A stretch of DNA of 64,000 nt from a virus. Below the pieces are notes generated by a model. The model was given only the letters and a program-made list of their open reading frames with translations. It did not search any database and was not told where the DNA came from. The position numbers and the translations under genes are program-made. Location of the stretch: positions 1 to 64,000 of the IMG/VR virus record IMGVR_UViG_3300002132_000107; one strand, 5' to 3'. Shown in pieces: positions 22,251 through 32,691 of this stretch (position 1 is its first letter; each line of letters starts with the position of its first letter).

Positions 22251-24009
22251 TGATTGGATAAAAGGAATTGACTACCCTGAGTGGGGGAATACAGAAGTAT
22301 ATAAGAAAACTATTATTGGTGGCTACCTAATACAAGATGAATCGCCAAGAAATGCATATATGAGGGTTGCATCAACTGTTGCGAAGCGTTTATACAAGCC
22401 AGAATTGACCGAAAAGTTTTTCCAGCATATATGGAAGGGGTGGCTTAATTTAGCTTCACCAGTGCTCTCTAATACTGGTACAGACAGAGGTTTACCTATA
22501 TCATGCTTTGGTATTGATGTTGGTGATAGTATTGCTGATATTGGGCAGAAAAATTTAGAAATGATGCTTTTGGCTAAGCACGGAGGAGGAGTTGGTATTG
22601 GAATTAATATGATCAGAGCCGCAGGGGCTAGGATTACAGGTAATGGTACCTCGGATGGGGTTGTTCCTTTCTGTAAAATATATGATTCAACTATACTAGC
22701 AACGTCTCAAGGCTCTGTTAGAAGGGGTGCGGCAAGTGTAAATATTAGCATTGACCACAAAGACTTTGAAGATTGGCTGGAGATTAGGGAACCTAAAGGA
22801 GATGTCAATAGACAATCGCTTAATTTGCATCAATGCGCCGTTGTTGGCGATAAGTTTATGCGAAAGCTTGAAGAAGGGGATCCTGAGTCAAGAAAAAAGT
22901 GGAGCAAGTTATTGCAGAAGCGCAAAGCAACTGGAGAACCTTATATTCTCTTTAAAGGAAATACAAACAAAGCTAACCCAGAAGCATATAAAAAAAATGG
23001 ACTAAAAGTGCATATGACTAATATCTGCAGCGAAATAGCTTTGCACACAGATGAGAACCATAGTTTTGTATGTTGCTTGTCATCATTAAATCTTACAAAA
23101 TATGAAGAGTGGAAAGATACTAACCTTATTTATGACGCAATTTGGTTCCTTGATGGAGTACTTGAAGAGTTTATTCAAAAGGCTAAAGGCCTTAAAGGAT
23201 TTGAAAACTCAGTTCGTTCTGCGGAAAAAGGAAGAGCGCTTGGTCTTGGAGTCCTTGGGTGGCACACTTACCTCCAGCAAAATGGAATACCTTTCGAAGG
23301 GCTTCAAGCTCAGTTTGAGACTAGGAGAATATTTAGCCAGATTAAAATCGAAAGTGAAAGGGCGTCGAGAGCACTTGCCGAGGTATATGGAGAACCTCTT
23401 TGGTGTCGTGATACTGGATATAGGAATACTCACCTTAGGGCTATTGCACCTACTGTATCAAATAGTAAACTATCTGGTAATGTGTCTCCAGGTATTGAGC
23501 CTTGGGCTGCTAATGTTTTTACGGAGCAATCTGCAAAAGGTACGTTTATTAGAAAAAATAAAGAACTTATTAAAGTTTTAAAGAAAGCAGGAATTGATAC
23601 AGAGGAAACCTGGAACAAAATACTTGAAGATGGAGGAAGTATTCAAGATATAAATAGTTTAGATGATTGGGGATATATAAATAAAAAATTAGTATATTTA
23701 CCAGATACATCAGAGCAAGACATGCTAAATGGTTATGATGCCGTTAAAGATGTGTTTAAAACGTTTAAAGAAATAAACCAGTTAGAGTTAGTTAATCAAG
23801 CTGGTATACGTCAACAATATATAGACCAATCGGTCAGCTTAAATCTTGCCTTCCCAAGCATTGCTACCCCAAAGTGGATTAATCAAGTTCACTTTGAAGC
23901 ATGGAAGAAAGGAGTAAAAACATTGTACTACACAAGAACAGAATCTGTGTTAAGGGGAGATATTGCCGCTAAAGCAATGGACCCTGATTGCTTATCCTGC
24001 GACGGGTAG
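22237..24009 (+). CDS. nrdA: Class I ribonucleotide reductase, alpha (catalytic) subunit
   Basis: About 590 residues from ATG 22237 (an in-frame TTG lies 6 bases upstream). Motifs: SPVLSNTGT and PISCFG (catalytic Cys), NMIRAAGARITGNG, RRGAASVNISIDH, ICSEIAL plus CCLSSLNL, LGLGVLGWHTYLQ, and a DCLSCDG C-terminal thiol pair. It is shorter than typical NrdA and lacks the N-terminal ATP-cone, so dATP feedback inhibition may be absent. Last rightward gene before the convergent terminator. Confidence 0.93.
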   Translation: MGWNNDWIKGIDYPEWGNTEVYKKTIIGGYLIQDESPRNAYMRVASTVAKRLYKPELTEKFFQHIWKGWLNLASPVLSNTGTDRGLPISCFGIDVGDSIADIGQKNLEMMLLAKHGGGVGIGINMIRAAGARITGNGTSDGVVPFCKIYDSTILATSQGSVRRGAASVNISIDHKDFEDWLEIREPKGDVNRQSLNLHQCAVVGDKFMRKLEEGDPESRKKWSKLLQKRKATGEPYILFKGNTNKANPEAYKKNGLKVHMTNICSEIALHTDENHSFVCCLSSLNLTKYEEWKDTNLIYDAIWFLDGVLEEFIQKAKGLKGFENSVRSAEKGRALGLGVLGWHTYLQQNGIPFEGLQAQFETRRIFSQIKIESERASRALAEVYGEPLWCRDTGYRNTHLRAIAPTVSNSKLSGNVSPGIEPWAANVFTEQSAKGTFIRKNKELIKVLKKAGIDTEETWNKILEDGGSIQDINSLDDWGYINKKLVYLPDTSEQDMLNGYDAVKDVFKTFKEINQLELVNQAGIRQQYIDQSVSLNLAFPSIATPKWINQVHFEAWKKGVKTLYYTRTESVLRGDIAAKAMDPDCLSCDG

Positions 24010-24042
24010 TATAATATTTAGTTATTTTAGTTAGTTATATTA

Positions 24043-24074
24043 AAAAAGGGGAGGCCGTGAAGCTTCCCCTTTTT
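24043..24074. terminator. Bidirectional terminator between the convergent blocks
   Basis: A 13-pair stem (AAAAAGGGGAGGC with GCTTCCCCTTTTT, one G-T) and a 6-base loop. A-tract and T-tract on the two sides make it usable for both directions, stopping rightward transcription after nrdA and leftward transcription after the gene at 24108. Confidence 0.85.
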
Positions 24075-24107
24075 CGGTTACAGGAACGATTGGGTATGGT
24101 GCCCATT

Positions 24108-24224
24108 TTATTTTGTTCCTTTCTTTTTAATAGGTACACAATTAGGTACTTTTTTAGACCCTTTCATTTTAAAACCTATTGCTTCGTAGCCTGACCAGCA
24201 GGCTTTTACTTTTTTCTCAGCCAT
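24108..24224 (-). CDS. Small phage protein with GYEAIGFKMKG/VPNCVP motif, 38 aa
   Basis: ATG 24224 to TAA 24108. Sequence MAEKKVKACWSGYEAIGFKM, then SKKVPNCVPIKKK. The GYE-IG-K-KG-KxVPNCVP pattern is one I recognise from many small proteins of marine phages. Overlaps the preceding gene by one base. Last gene of the leftward late block. Function unknown. Confidence 0.6.
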   Translation of the reverse strand: MAEKKVKACWSGYEAIGFKMKGSKKVPNCVPIKKKGTK

Positions 24225-24496
24225 TACTTTCTACCTTTTCTAGTTTTACCTTTAGCTGCATCTGGCAAATCCCCAATTTGATTACCAACTTCTTTGATAG
24301 CTGCACCTACATCGGCTAACTCTTCTTTAATTCTTCCTAAACGATGCATGGTTTGTTCTTTTACCTTAGCTGTTTTATCTTCAATAGCATCTGGTATAAA
24401 GTTTTTATCGGCATCTTTAATTTTGCCTAAGTGCATAAAGCCTAATACAATATTTACTAATACTGATAATCCTAAAATAATAATTAATGGTTCCAT
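24224..24496 (-). CDS. Small membrane-anchored protein, 90 aa
   Basis: N-terminal hydrophobic helix (LIIILGLSVLVNIVLGFM, residues 4-21) followed by a charged amphipathic region and a basic tail (KGKTRKGRK). A single-pass membrane protein or a virion component that inserts into the host envelope. Placed downstream of the giant virion-type gene. No family recognised. Confidence 0.65.
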   Translation of the reverse strand: MEPLIIILGLSVLVNIVLGFMHLGKIKDADKNFIPDAIEDKTAKVKEQTMHRLGRIKEELADVGAAIKEVGNQIGDLPDAAKGKTRKGRK

Positions 24497-24517
24497 AGTT
24501 ATTTGTTTTTATTTATT

Positions 24518-27500
24518 TTAAAAATCTAAATTTTTACTAGAAGATCTTCTTCTTCTTTTTTTAGCATTCCTAGCTTTTTCAATTTCTGGATCTTTTAATC
24601 CAATATCCCAAGAATTATAACCTAAAAATAAAGCCGTACGCTGCCATGCCTCCGCGTCTTGTTGAGTAATAGCTTTTATATTTGAAACTTTAGTAAGAAC
24701 TCTATCTAATGGAAAATTAAATGCGGCCGAAACTAAATTACCACCTATTTGATAATATGGATGATTAGGATTGTCATAGCCAATTTTGTCAAGTATTTTT
24801 TTATTAAACTTGTAACTTTCCATTGCTCCATAAATTTTCCTGGCTTTAATTCCTACAGCTGGAGATATGTTTAATAGCTCTATAATAACTTTTCCGTTTT
24901 GCCCAGTAAATCCTTTATCATTTTCACGCATCCATGCAATCGTTGCATTTTTTAAAGTAGCTAAAGCTGCTCCGCCAATTCCAGATCCACGTAATGCGCT
25001 ATCTAACATTGTATTTATAGCTCTTTCTGTTTTTTTATCTATTTTTAAATCTTCATCTTCGTCATCTCCAAATACACCTGCAAATAAAGCATTTTGTAAA
25101 AATGCAAATATAGTGTTTTGTATTGCGCCATAATAAACAAGCCTAGCCACATTAGCTTTAAAACTGCCTCTTCTATTTATTAAATCCAACATAGCTTTCT
25201 TTTGTATGCGTGTCATCTGCATAGTTGTGTTTTGGAATGCTAAGAATATTCTTCCAATAACACTAACCTGCTGGTTAGATAATAAATCCTGTCTTGAAGA
25301 TTGTTGAGTGCGCTCTGCTATTTCTTGAAAATCTAAAAAAGCCTCTTCTTTGGCTTTTGCTTCAGACATTCCCTCTTTAATATATTTTTGTTCTCTATTA
25401 TATAAAAATGGCGCGCCTCCAGTTGCTACTGCAATATTATCTCCATATTTAGTAAGAGAAAAACCTTTTTCTAAAATATAAGATAATAAAGCTTTATTTT
25501 TATTTTTGCTACCCTCTAATCTAGCAACAAGCTCAGACTCATTTATATCTGTTTTTAAGCCTTGTCTACGCTCTTTCATCCAATCAGAGTTAAATATATC
25601 AACCCAATATTTTGCGTATGTTGCGGGGCTTCCTGCAATAAATTTACCTTGAGCAAAAATATTATTATCTTCCCAGTTTGTAAAGTTAACAATAGAAAGT
25701 TGTTGTAGCAATGCCGATCTAGTGTTAAAAAACATGGTAACCCCAACAGAACCTCTTACCCAATCTAAATATGCGTTAGCTAATTTGTTATTACCTATTT
25801 GTCTTGCGCGCCCGTTTTTAATTCTATAAAGCATATCTTCTAATGCTGATCTTAAATCAGGACCATAAGCTGCCTCAATTTTGTTTATATTTTCTTTAGA
25901 AAATATTATATCAGCATTTGTAATAAATTTTTCAAATATTCTTGCTCTACCAATTTTACTTAATATTTCTTGCAAGTCCATTTCAATGGTACTAGCTGTC
26001 CAATCTTCTTCTGGTTTTAGCCAACTTTCTTTTTTATTTGGAACATTAATAAGATCTTCAGCAAAAGTAAGTAAAGACATATCAGAAACAACTGATTTTA
26101 TTAAAGCATTTTTGTCTGTTTGACTTATTCCGGGAACATCGTACCCTAGTTTTGACCACATATAAACTCTAACCGCGTCATCATTGCTGTAGTATTTATA
26201 ATCACTTTCTGCTCTTAATTTTTTTGTTATTCCTTTATTTGCTTTAATTAAATTATGATAACTTTGTTTTATTAATTGTCTTTCAGCATTTAAATTAAAG
26301 TTAGCTCTTGCTAATGGTTTAAGGAGTTTTTCATCCATAAATTTCATGTCAGCATCTCCTTGCTTGCCTGTACCATAAAAATTATATAATAAACCAGCAA
26401 AATCATCAGCTCCGGGCGGTATAAATATTTTTAATTTGCCTTTACCTTCTCCTATTTTTTTAGCGGTTGCATTAGATATTAATTCATTTTCACTAATACC
26501 TTTTTTGCGCTCAAGCATTTTATTAAATTCAATGCTCATTCCTAAAGATGCTTTTGAAGTTTCTTTATTATTATAACTTTCTTTAGTTATAATTTCTCCA
26601 TTAGTCATTCCAGGTAATCCTATTATTTGTAAATTAATATTTGACGGTAAATTTTCAAAATATCTTTGTAATACATCTAATGGTGTTGCATTAAAAAAAT
26701 CAAAGCCTTTGTTCATTGAATTTTTAACATTCATTTCAGAATTTAAAGTAGTATCAAAGCTTTTTTGCGTTAAAGATGCAATCCTTAATTTTTTAATATT
26801 TTTAAATTGTTCATCGGATATTCTGCCTATAACATTTCCTATAGATAAATTAGCAAATAACAAAGCGGGTAGCATGTGCTCATAAACATATTTAATTCCT
26901 TTGCTATTTAAATTTTTAGTTATATAACTTAAATCATAAGAATTTTTTAATGGCGTGGACATATGCTTTAGCTGCCCAGCATATATTAAACCAACTGTAG
27001 TTAGATCTATTTTTAAATTAGGATCTTTTGAATTGTATAATTTTTTTACAGTAGCATGCAAATCATCGAACAAAACTTTAGACTTATTTACTTCTAATGT
27101 TCTTCCTTCTACGTTAATTTGTTTTGGGTCTGCACCAATTAAATCATCTGATCCAGGAAATGGTTTTAATGGTGTAAATTTATAAATATTTTTATTTTTA
27201 TAATATATTGATGTACCTATAATCTCTTTTGTTTTAGAATCTAAAACATTTTCAGCTTTAAAATTTTTTGTTAATATACCATCAAACGCATCTAAAAGAC
27301 CTTGATTATTTCCAAACAAAGTTTTGTTAACACCACTAGCCCAAGGTTTATTAAGGGTTTTAAGCATAGAAATCATTTGCGTTTCTTTCTGGCTTTTAGT
27401 GGCATTAGGTGTTTTAAAAGAATATAAATTCCACCACTTTTGTATAAATGCTTTGCCTCGATCTTTGTTTTCTTGTTTATTAGGGCTAAGTCCAAAATAT

Positions 27501-30500
27501 GGCAATCCAACCACCGCGGAAACAACTTGATCTGGATCAAAATCTTTTTTATCAATTTCATCAATAAAATCTAAAAATTCATTTGTTGATTTGTATTTTT
27601 GGTTTATTAATTTTCTTCCAATATCAATATAATTATCTTTAATTGCTCCAACAAGATTTAATATGTTATTTTTTTCAATGTCCGAAAACTTATTACTAAA
27701 AATAATTTTATAAGCTTCTTCAAAATTTCCATCATTTAAAGCTGTCCTTAAAACATTTTTAAATCCATTTAAAAATAAAGCTTGTTTTTCTGGAGATAAA
27801 TCTTTAAGAAATTCTATATCCGCACCTAAAGATAGTTTGGCTATACCTCTTGGCAATGTTTTTTCCATTCCGTCTATTACTTCCTCAGCTTTTATTTCAG
27901 TATAAAGTTCTGATATATTTGCTATAGATTCAGTAAGAATTCCTCCTTCACTTAAATCTTTTAGTATAACTTCAAAACCTTTTTCAGAAGCAATTTGCCG
28001 AGCTAAAGAAAAAATAGCATTAGTTTTTATTTTATTACGTAACGCTCCATCTTGAAAATGATAATCTACATATTCATTTTCTTTTACCGCTTCTTTAATT
28101 TTTGGATTTCTTTTAATAAACTCAGGCCCTGAAGTCATACCCCTCCCGGCTGCATTATCTCTATCTATTTTAAGCTTATTGCCTTTTTTATCAATCCAAT
28201 CATATTTATATTCTGAAATTTTAGTAGGGGCAACCCATTCTCCGTTAACTCTTTTGAGTATGCCTTTTCTAAAAAATGGATGTTTAGATAAAAATGTAGT
28301 TGTAAAATTATTTAAAAAAGCTTCCCTATTATCTATTAAAAATTGCTCTAATCCTTTTTCTTTTATAAATTTAATAATATCTTTTTCAGCAAAATCAGCA
28401 ATATCTTTTTTTAAGTCAGCTACAAAAGGGGTTATAGTTCTATTTTTAGTTGTTTCAATATTAAATTTCTTTATATTTAAAACAATTGCTTTGTTTATGT
28501 TTTTTACAAAACTTTCATCTAACTCTTTTGTAAATTTAATTTTTTCTGATAGTAATGCTTTTTTCTGAACGGGCTTTTCTTTAGCGATTTCTTCTGAAGC
28601 TAACATTGAATCTTCGGCGGTTTCATCGGACATTAAGTCTTTTTGTAAGGTGGCATCAGATGTAAAACCTAAACCTCCCTTTTCTTGAGTAGATTCTACA
28701 CCAATTTCTTTAGCTAAAGAATTTGCACGGGCATTCATAATAAATGACATGTACTGGTCTACGGTTTGCCCCTTGCCGGGTTTAAAATCAGCCATTTGCA
28801 GGGAAGCATTGGTTATAATTGCCCTTAAGTATTCTGTTTTTGTTACCCCCCTCAACGAGTCAGGGTTAATTTTACTAAATAAACGCTGTGTAATTGATGT
28901 TGCTAGCTTTATCACTTGTGTGCCAAATATTGAGTCCTCAACTCTCCCCTTAACATCTTTGCCTTTACTGTTATAAGTTAATGTTTCATTAACTAGTTTA
29001 GTTACATTGCCGTCGTATTTATCATATAGTTCTTGCAAGTTATTATATTGAGGTTTATTAGAATCATCTATTTGGTTTTGAGGTACATTATTTGCTAATG
29101 AAAGCTTTTTGTCTTGTAATTCTTCTTTGTAAAATTTAATTTTTTTACCTCTTTGAATAAAATTATTAAAAGAATTTAAATGCAAAATAACATCTTGCGC
29201 TCTTCCTACAATTTCACTTGCTCCGGCGTTAATGCCGAATGCTCCTAAAGCTTGTGATCTAATGCCGCTTATATAATTAGAAAATTGATAAGCTTTGTTT
29301 TCTAAATCGCTTTGTTTTATATAACCATTTTGTAAAAGCTCATAATAAAGATTTTGAAATTCTTCATTTAATTGTGTATCTGAAATTTTAGTGTCTTTAT
29401 ATTTTTGCATTCTTGCTAAAGCAAAGTCGTATACGCTTCCTTTAATTTCTTCATTTTCTTTTTTATTTTTTAAAATATTTTTTAATTCTTCAACTGCTTC
29501 GTTAAAACGTTTTTTGTCTTTAAAAATAAAGTTTTTAGAAGAAGTATATTCATGCAGTGTTTCATGTAAAGGGGTCATAGCTGCGGTGGCAGCATCAAAT
29601 TCGATAGATTCCGCTTCGCTTATAGCCGCAGTTATAGCGGCAGAGTTTAATAATTTTGTTTTACCGTCGTCTGCAATTATACCATATGAGCTTTTTATCT
29701 TTCTTTTCCCTGTTTTAGGATCTATTTCAACAAACATTAAATCTTTGACTTCTGCGTCAATATCCTCATCTGATTTTTCCCTAAAATAATCATTCTTTTT
29801 TAATTTAGCAAGTCCTTTATTAGAAAGCGCCGTTATATCAAAAGCCTCAAGTGCTATTAAATCAAAATCATCCAACTCTAATTCAATTAAAGCATTTCCA
29901 GATGCTTGACTAAGTTTTTTATTAATTTGGTATTTTTGCCAAAGAAAAATAGATTCGGCAGATTTAATTTCTTCTGGTACAGTTGCTTTTTCAACGGATT
30001 TTATAATTGCATTTTTTTTATTAGAAAGCCCCTGTAGTTGATCTTTTAAATTTTTTACACGTTTTCTCGTAGCTTCATCACCAATTTTAAAATTATCAGT
30101 AGAGGCTAATTGTGCTACTTCTCTATATATTTTATTTATTTTTGCATCTACATCAAATAATTCTTTTGCTTGTGACTCGCTAAAATTATCTAAGTTTGTG
30201 GCAATATATTGATTTAAAGTAGCTGCTTTTTTAAGAACATTCCCCATTTGTTCTTGAACATCTTTTTGATTCTCTGGATTTAGAGATTCCTGAAGATTAT
30301 AGTATTCTTTTAAATATTTTTTAAACAATACTTGATCCACTTTAGATTTTCCGGCATTAACTAAACTATTGGTTAACGTCATTGAATTTATCCCGCCGCC
30401 AACTAACAAAGTTGAAAAAGTAGTACCAGCAAAAAATTCAGGCGTAAATCCGTCTAAAAGAGACACATCCATTCCCATTATATATCTATCCCCTAAATTT

Positions 30501-32677
30501 TGAAAATATTGAGTACCCATTTCTTCTATATTTTCTACTCCAGACATAACGCTCCTGCCAATGGCTATTCTACCTAGTTTAGGCAAAACTCCTTTTACTC
30601 CAGCCGTCGTTAAAAATCTTCTTGCAGATTTACCAATAAGTACATTACCAAATTGTTCAAACCCAGCTTCTAAACCACCATGAGCTATAGCTGAGCCTCC
30701 TGTCCTTATGAGCCCATAATCTTGTAATTCTATTTGATAATTTAATTCTTTTTTAATTTGATTAACTTCAAATTCAGTTAAATTTGTATTTTTTAATTGC
30801 TCTTGTAAAGCTATAACTACTTGCGAAGCTAATCCTTGAGCTTCTTTAATATCATTGTATTTTGTACCAGTAGAAGATATAAAAAACGTAGGAATGGTTG
30901 TTTTCCCTATTTCAGACAACGCTGTTCCTACTTTACCTAACAACCCAACGCCTTTAGCGGCAGCGCCTAAACCGCCTAATCCACTTAAAATTGTAGAAGG
31001 AGCATTATCTGCGCCTATTTCTAAAAGAACATCCATAAATGACGCCCCATATTTTTGATCCTTAAATTCTAACGGAGCCGGTATTTTTTTGCCTTCCTCT
31101 TTTATGCCTTTAGAAATTATAGACGCTTCATTTGAAATTATATCAAACACGCTTGTCGCTGAGGCGGTTGGTAATCCAAATTTAGCGCTCGAATAATTTT
31201 TATCTAAAGCAGAAAGAATATCGGCGGCTAATTTTACTGTACCAGCTACTCCTCCCACGGTAAATTCTGCGGTTCTTTGCGAAACTCTTGAAAAAAGATT
31301 ATAATCATAATCCAAGGCCTCCTTCATTAGCCCCTCATCTTTTAAATTGCCTATTTTATCATAATAAGCCTCAATATCTTTACTTTGCCTTTGTTTTATA
31401 TTAACTAAGTTATTTACAGAATATATTAAATCTTTATTTTTATTAAACAAATTTGTAATTTCTTCTACTTTTTGAGCATGAAGAGCTAATAAATCTTTTG
31501 AATTAGGTTCTTTTAATAATTGTTTATTAATTTTTTGAAGCTCCGATGACAAATTATCTAACCCTGCAACAAAAGGGGCTGCTTGTTCAGTTAAATCCTT
31601 ATTTAATTTTACTAAATATTTATTATTGTCTTGTAACTCTTTTCCTACTTCTTCGGCATATTTGTTAGCTTGTTGCGGTGTTTCAAAATCAAAATTTTCA
31701 TTAAAAATTCGCATATCTTCTTGCTGACCTTCCGGGAGATCGTCTATTGCGTTTCTTAATTTTCTTTTTTGAAGAGTATTTTCTGCTATTTTTTCTGCAG
31801 TATTTTGTGATTGTTCATCTGATATTTCAAATACGCCAGTTTCTTTCCAAGAAACGTAATCATCATATTTGTTGCCTAAAATGTTTTTATAAAATTTGTC
31901 TTTATTAATATCTAGATCTACCCCAGGGGCTGGTCCTTTTGATGTTAGTACAACTTTATTTTGAAAATCTTTTTTGTATTCTTTTTCAATAGCGTCAAGG
32001 CCAAAATAAACATTAGCGGCTTCTTCAGCTATTTCTGTTTCAGAATGGATTTTACTTTTATTATTTATTTCGTCAAATATTTTTTTATTATTTTTTCTTT
32101 TTAAAGAAGTGTTTTTAGGGGTTCCAATAACCTCGTCAAGCTTTGTAACAATTTCTGGGTATATTATTTCAACCCTACTGCGCATACCAGCCGTTTTCTC
32201 TGTCCTTGACCTATCTCTTTGTAAACTATTTAGGTACTGATTAAGTGTTAAATTATATTGTTTTGCTGTGTTTTCAATTTCTTCAAAAGAATAGGGCGTG
32301 CCATCTATTTTTATTATTGTTTTGTCTTTTAACTCTTTTTTTTCAAAATCTGGGTCTCCTTCTTTGGTTTGAGGAAGAACCCCTAATCTACTAGCCGTAA
32401 TAGGGCTTTTTTCTTGGCCATTTATTTGTACAAAGCTATTTTGTAATTCCGAAGAACCATTTTCCAATGTGGAATCCGTACTTTGCACTTGAATTTCGGG
32501 TGCTGCAGTTCCCGCCGCAGGCGCACCCTGTCCCTGGCTTGTTTGCTTTCCCGTAGCGTCTTCAATTTTTTTTAAGTTTGGATTTTTAGCAAAAAGCTCA
32601 TCCATTGTGTATCCTTTACTTGACGCAACTTGCTCTAATTGCTCGTATGAATATGTTTTGCCATTAAGTTCGTACAT
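24518..32677 (-). CDS. Giant internal-virion-type polyvalent protein (2719 aa)
   Basis: The largest gene of the window. N-terminal duplication: NGKTYSYEQLEQVASSKGYT (residues 5-24) recurs as DGTPYSFEEIENTAKQYNLT near 120-140. Glycine-rich hydrophobic stretches near 530-600 and 770-790 could insert in membranes. A zinc-protease-like HETLH lies at 1038-1042. About 1290-1330 reads like a compact helical module (VDQYMSFIMNARANSLAKEI). The C-terminal third (MFFNTRSALLQQLSIVNF, IFLAFQNTTMQMTRIQKKAM) matches what I recall of giant ORFs in marine phages. Such proteins are probably packaged and ejected with DNA. Confidence 0.8.
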   Translation of the reverse strand: MYELNGKTYSYEQLEQVASSKGYTMDELFAKNPNLKKIEDATGKQTSQGQGAPAAGTAAPEIQVQSTDSTLENGSSELQNSFVQINGQEKSPITASRLGVLPQTKEGDPDFEKKELKDKTIIKIDGTPYSFEEIENTAKQYNLTLNQYLNSLQRDRSRTEKTAGMRSRVEIIYPEIVTKLDEVIGTPKNTSLKRKNNKKIFDEINNKSKIHSETEIAEEAANVYFGLDAIEKEYKKDFQNKVVLTSKGPAPGVDLDINKDKFYKNILGNKYDDYVSWKETGVFEISDEQSQNTAEKIAENTLQKRKLRNAIDDLPEGQQEDMRIFNENFDFETPQQANKYAEEVGKELQDNNKYLVKLNKDLTEQAAPFVAGLDNLSSELQKINKQLLKEPNSKDLLALHAQKVEEITNLFNKNKDLIYSVNNLVNIKQRQSKDIEAYYDKIGNLKDEGLMKEALDYDYNLFSRVSQRTAEFTVGGVAGTVKLAADILSALDKNYSSAKFGLPTASATSVFDIISNEASIISKGIKEEGKKIPAPLEFKDQKYGASFMDVLLEIGADNAPSTILSGLGGLGAAAKGVGLLGKVGTALSEIGKTTIPTFFISSTGTKYNDIKEAQGLASQVVIALQEQLKNTNLTEFEVNQIKKELNYQIELQDYGLIRTGGSAIAHGGLEAGFEQFGNVLIGKSARRFLTTAGVKGVLPKLGRIAIGRSVMSGVENIEEMGTQYFQNLGDRYIMGMDVSLLDGFTPEFFAGTTFSTLLVGGGINSMTLTNSLVNAGKSKVDQVLFKKYLKEYYNLQESLNPENQKDVQEQMGNVLKKAATLNQYIATNLDNFSESQAKELFDVDAKINKIYREVAQLASTDNFKIGDEATRKRVKNLKDQLQGLSNKKNAIIKSVEKATVPEEIKSAESIFLWQKYQINKKLSQASGNALIELELDDFDLIALEAFDITALSNKGLAKLKKNDYFREKSDEDIDAEVKDLMFVEIDPKTGKRKIKSSYGIIADDGKTKLLNSAAITAAISEAESIEFDAATAAMTPLHETLHEYTSSKNFIFKDKKRFNEAVEELKNILKNKKENEEIKGSVYDFALARMQKYKDTKISDTQLNEEFQNLYYELLQNGYIKQSDLENKAYQFSNYISGIRSQALGAFGINAGASEIVGRAQDVILHLNSFNNFIQRGKKIKFYKEELQDKKLSLANNVPQNQIDDSNKPQYNNLQELYDKYDGNVTKLVNETLTYNSKGKDVKGRVEDSIFGTQVIKLATSITQRLFSKINPDSLRGVTKTEYLRAIITNASLQMADFKPGKGQTVDQYMSFIMNARANSLAKEIGVESTQEKGGLGFTSDATLQKDLMSDETAEDSMLASEEIAKEKPVQKKALLSEKIKFTKELDESFVKNINKAIVLNIKKFNIETTKNRTITPFVADLKKDIADFAEKDIIKFIKEKGLEQFLIDNREAFLNNFTTTFLSKHPFFRKGILKRVNGEWVAPTKISEYKYDWIDKKGNKLKIDRDNAAGRGMTSGPEFIKRNPKIKEAVKENEYVDYHFQDGALRNKIKTNAIFSLARQIASEKGFEVILKDLSEGGILTESIANISELYTEIKAEEVIDGMEKTLPRGIAKLSLGADIEFLKDLSPEKQALFLNGFKNVLRTALNDGNFEEAYKIIFSNKFSDIEKNNILNLVGAIKDNYIDIGRKLINQKYKSTNEFLDFIDEIDKKDFDPDQVVSAVVGLPYFGLSPNKQENKDRGKAFIQKWWNLYSFKTPNATKSQKETQMISMLKTLNKPWASGVNKTLFGNNQGLLDAFDGILTKNFKAENVLDSKTKEIIGTSIYYKNKNIYKFTPLKPFPGSDDLIGADPKQINVEGRTLEVNKSKVLFDDLHATVKKLYNSKDPNLKIDLTTVGLIYAGQLKHMSTPLKNSYDLSYITKNLNSKGIKYVYEHMLPALLFANLSIGNVIGRISDEQFKNIKKLRIASLTQKSFDTTLNSEMNVKNSMNKGFDFFNATPLDVLQRYFENLPSNINLQIIGLPGMTNGEIITKESYNNKETSKASLGMSIEFNKMLERKKGISENELISNATAKKIGEGKGKLKIFIPPGADDFAGLLYNFYGTGKQGDADMKFMDEKLLKPLARANFNLNAERQLIKQSYHNLIKANKGITKKLRAESDYKYYSNDDAVRVYMWSKLGYDVPGISQTDKNALIKSVVSDMSLLTFAEDLINVPNKKESWLKPEEDWTASTIEMDLQEILSKIGRARIFEKFITNADIIFSKENINKIEAAYGPDLRSALEDMLYRIKNGRARQIGNNKLANAYLDWVRGSVGVTMFFNTRSALLQQLSIVNFTNWEDNNIFAQGKFIAGSPATYAKYWVDIFNSDWMKERRQGLKTDINESELVARLEGSKNKNKALLSYILEKGFSLTKYGDNIAVATGGAPFLYNREQKYIKEGMSEAKAKEEAFLDFQEIAERTQQSSRQDLLSNQQVSVIGRIFLAFQNTTMQMTRIQKKAMLDLINRRGSFKANVARLVYYGAIQNTIFAFLQNALFAGVFGDDEDEDLKIDKKTERAINTMLDSALRGSGIGGAALATLKNATIAWMRENDKGFTGQNGKVIIELLNISPAVGIKARKIYGAMESYKFNKKILDKIGYDNPNHPYYQIGGNLVSAAFNFPLDRVLTKVSNIKAITQQDAEAWQRTALFLGYNSWDIGLKDPEIEKARNAKKRRRRSSSKNLDF

Positions 32678-32691
32678 ATTATTTAATTTTA

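Noticed and set aside
23102-23581. A 159-residue frame inside nrdA
   Set aside because: It lies fully inside the strongly supported nrdA gene in another frame and resembles no known family.
28179-29789. Several rightward frames of 70-130 residues inside the giant leftward gene
   Set aside because: Phe/Leu/Ser-rich opposite-strand shadows of an AT-rich coding sequence.
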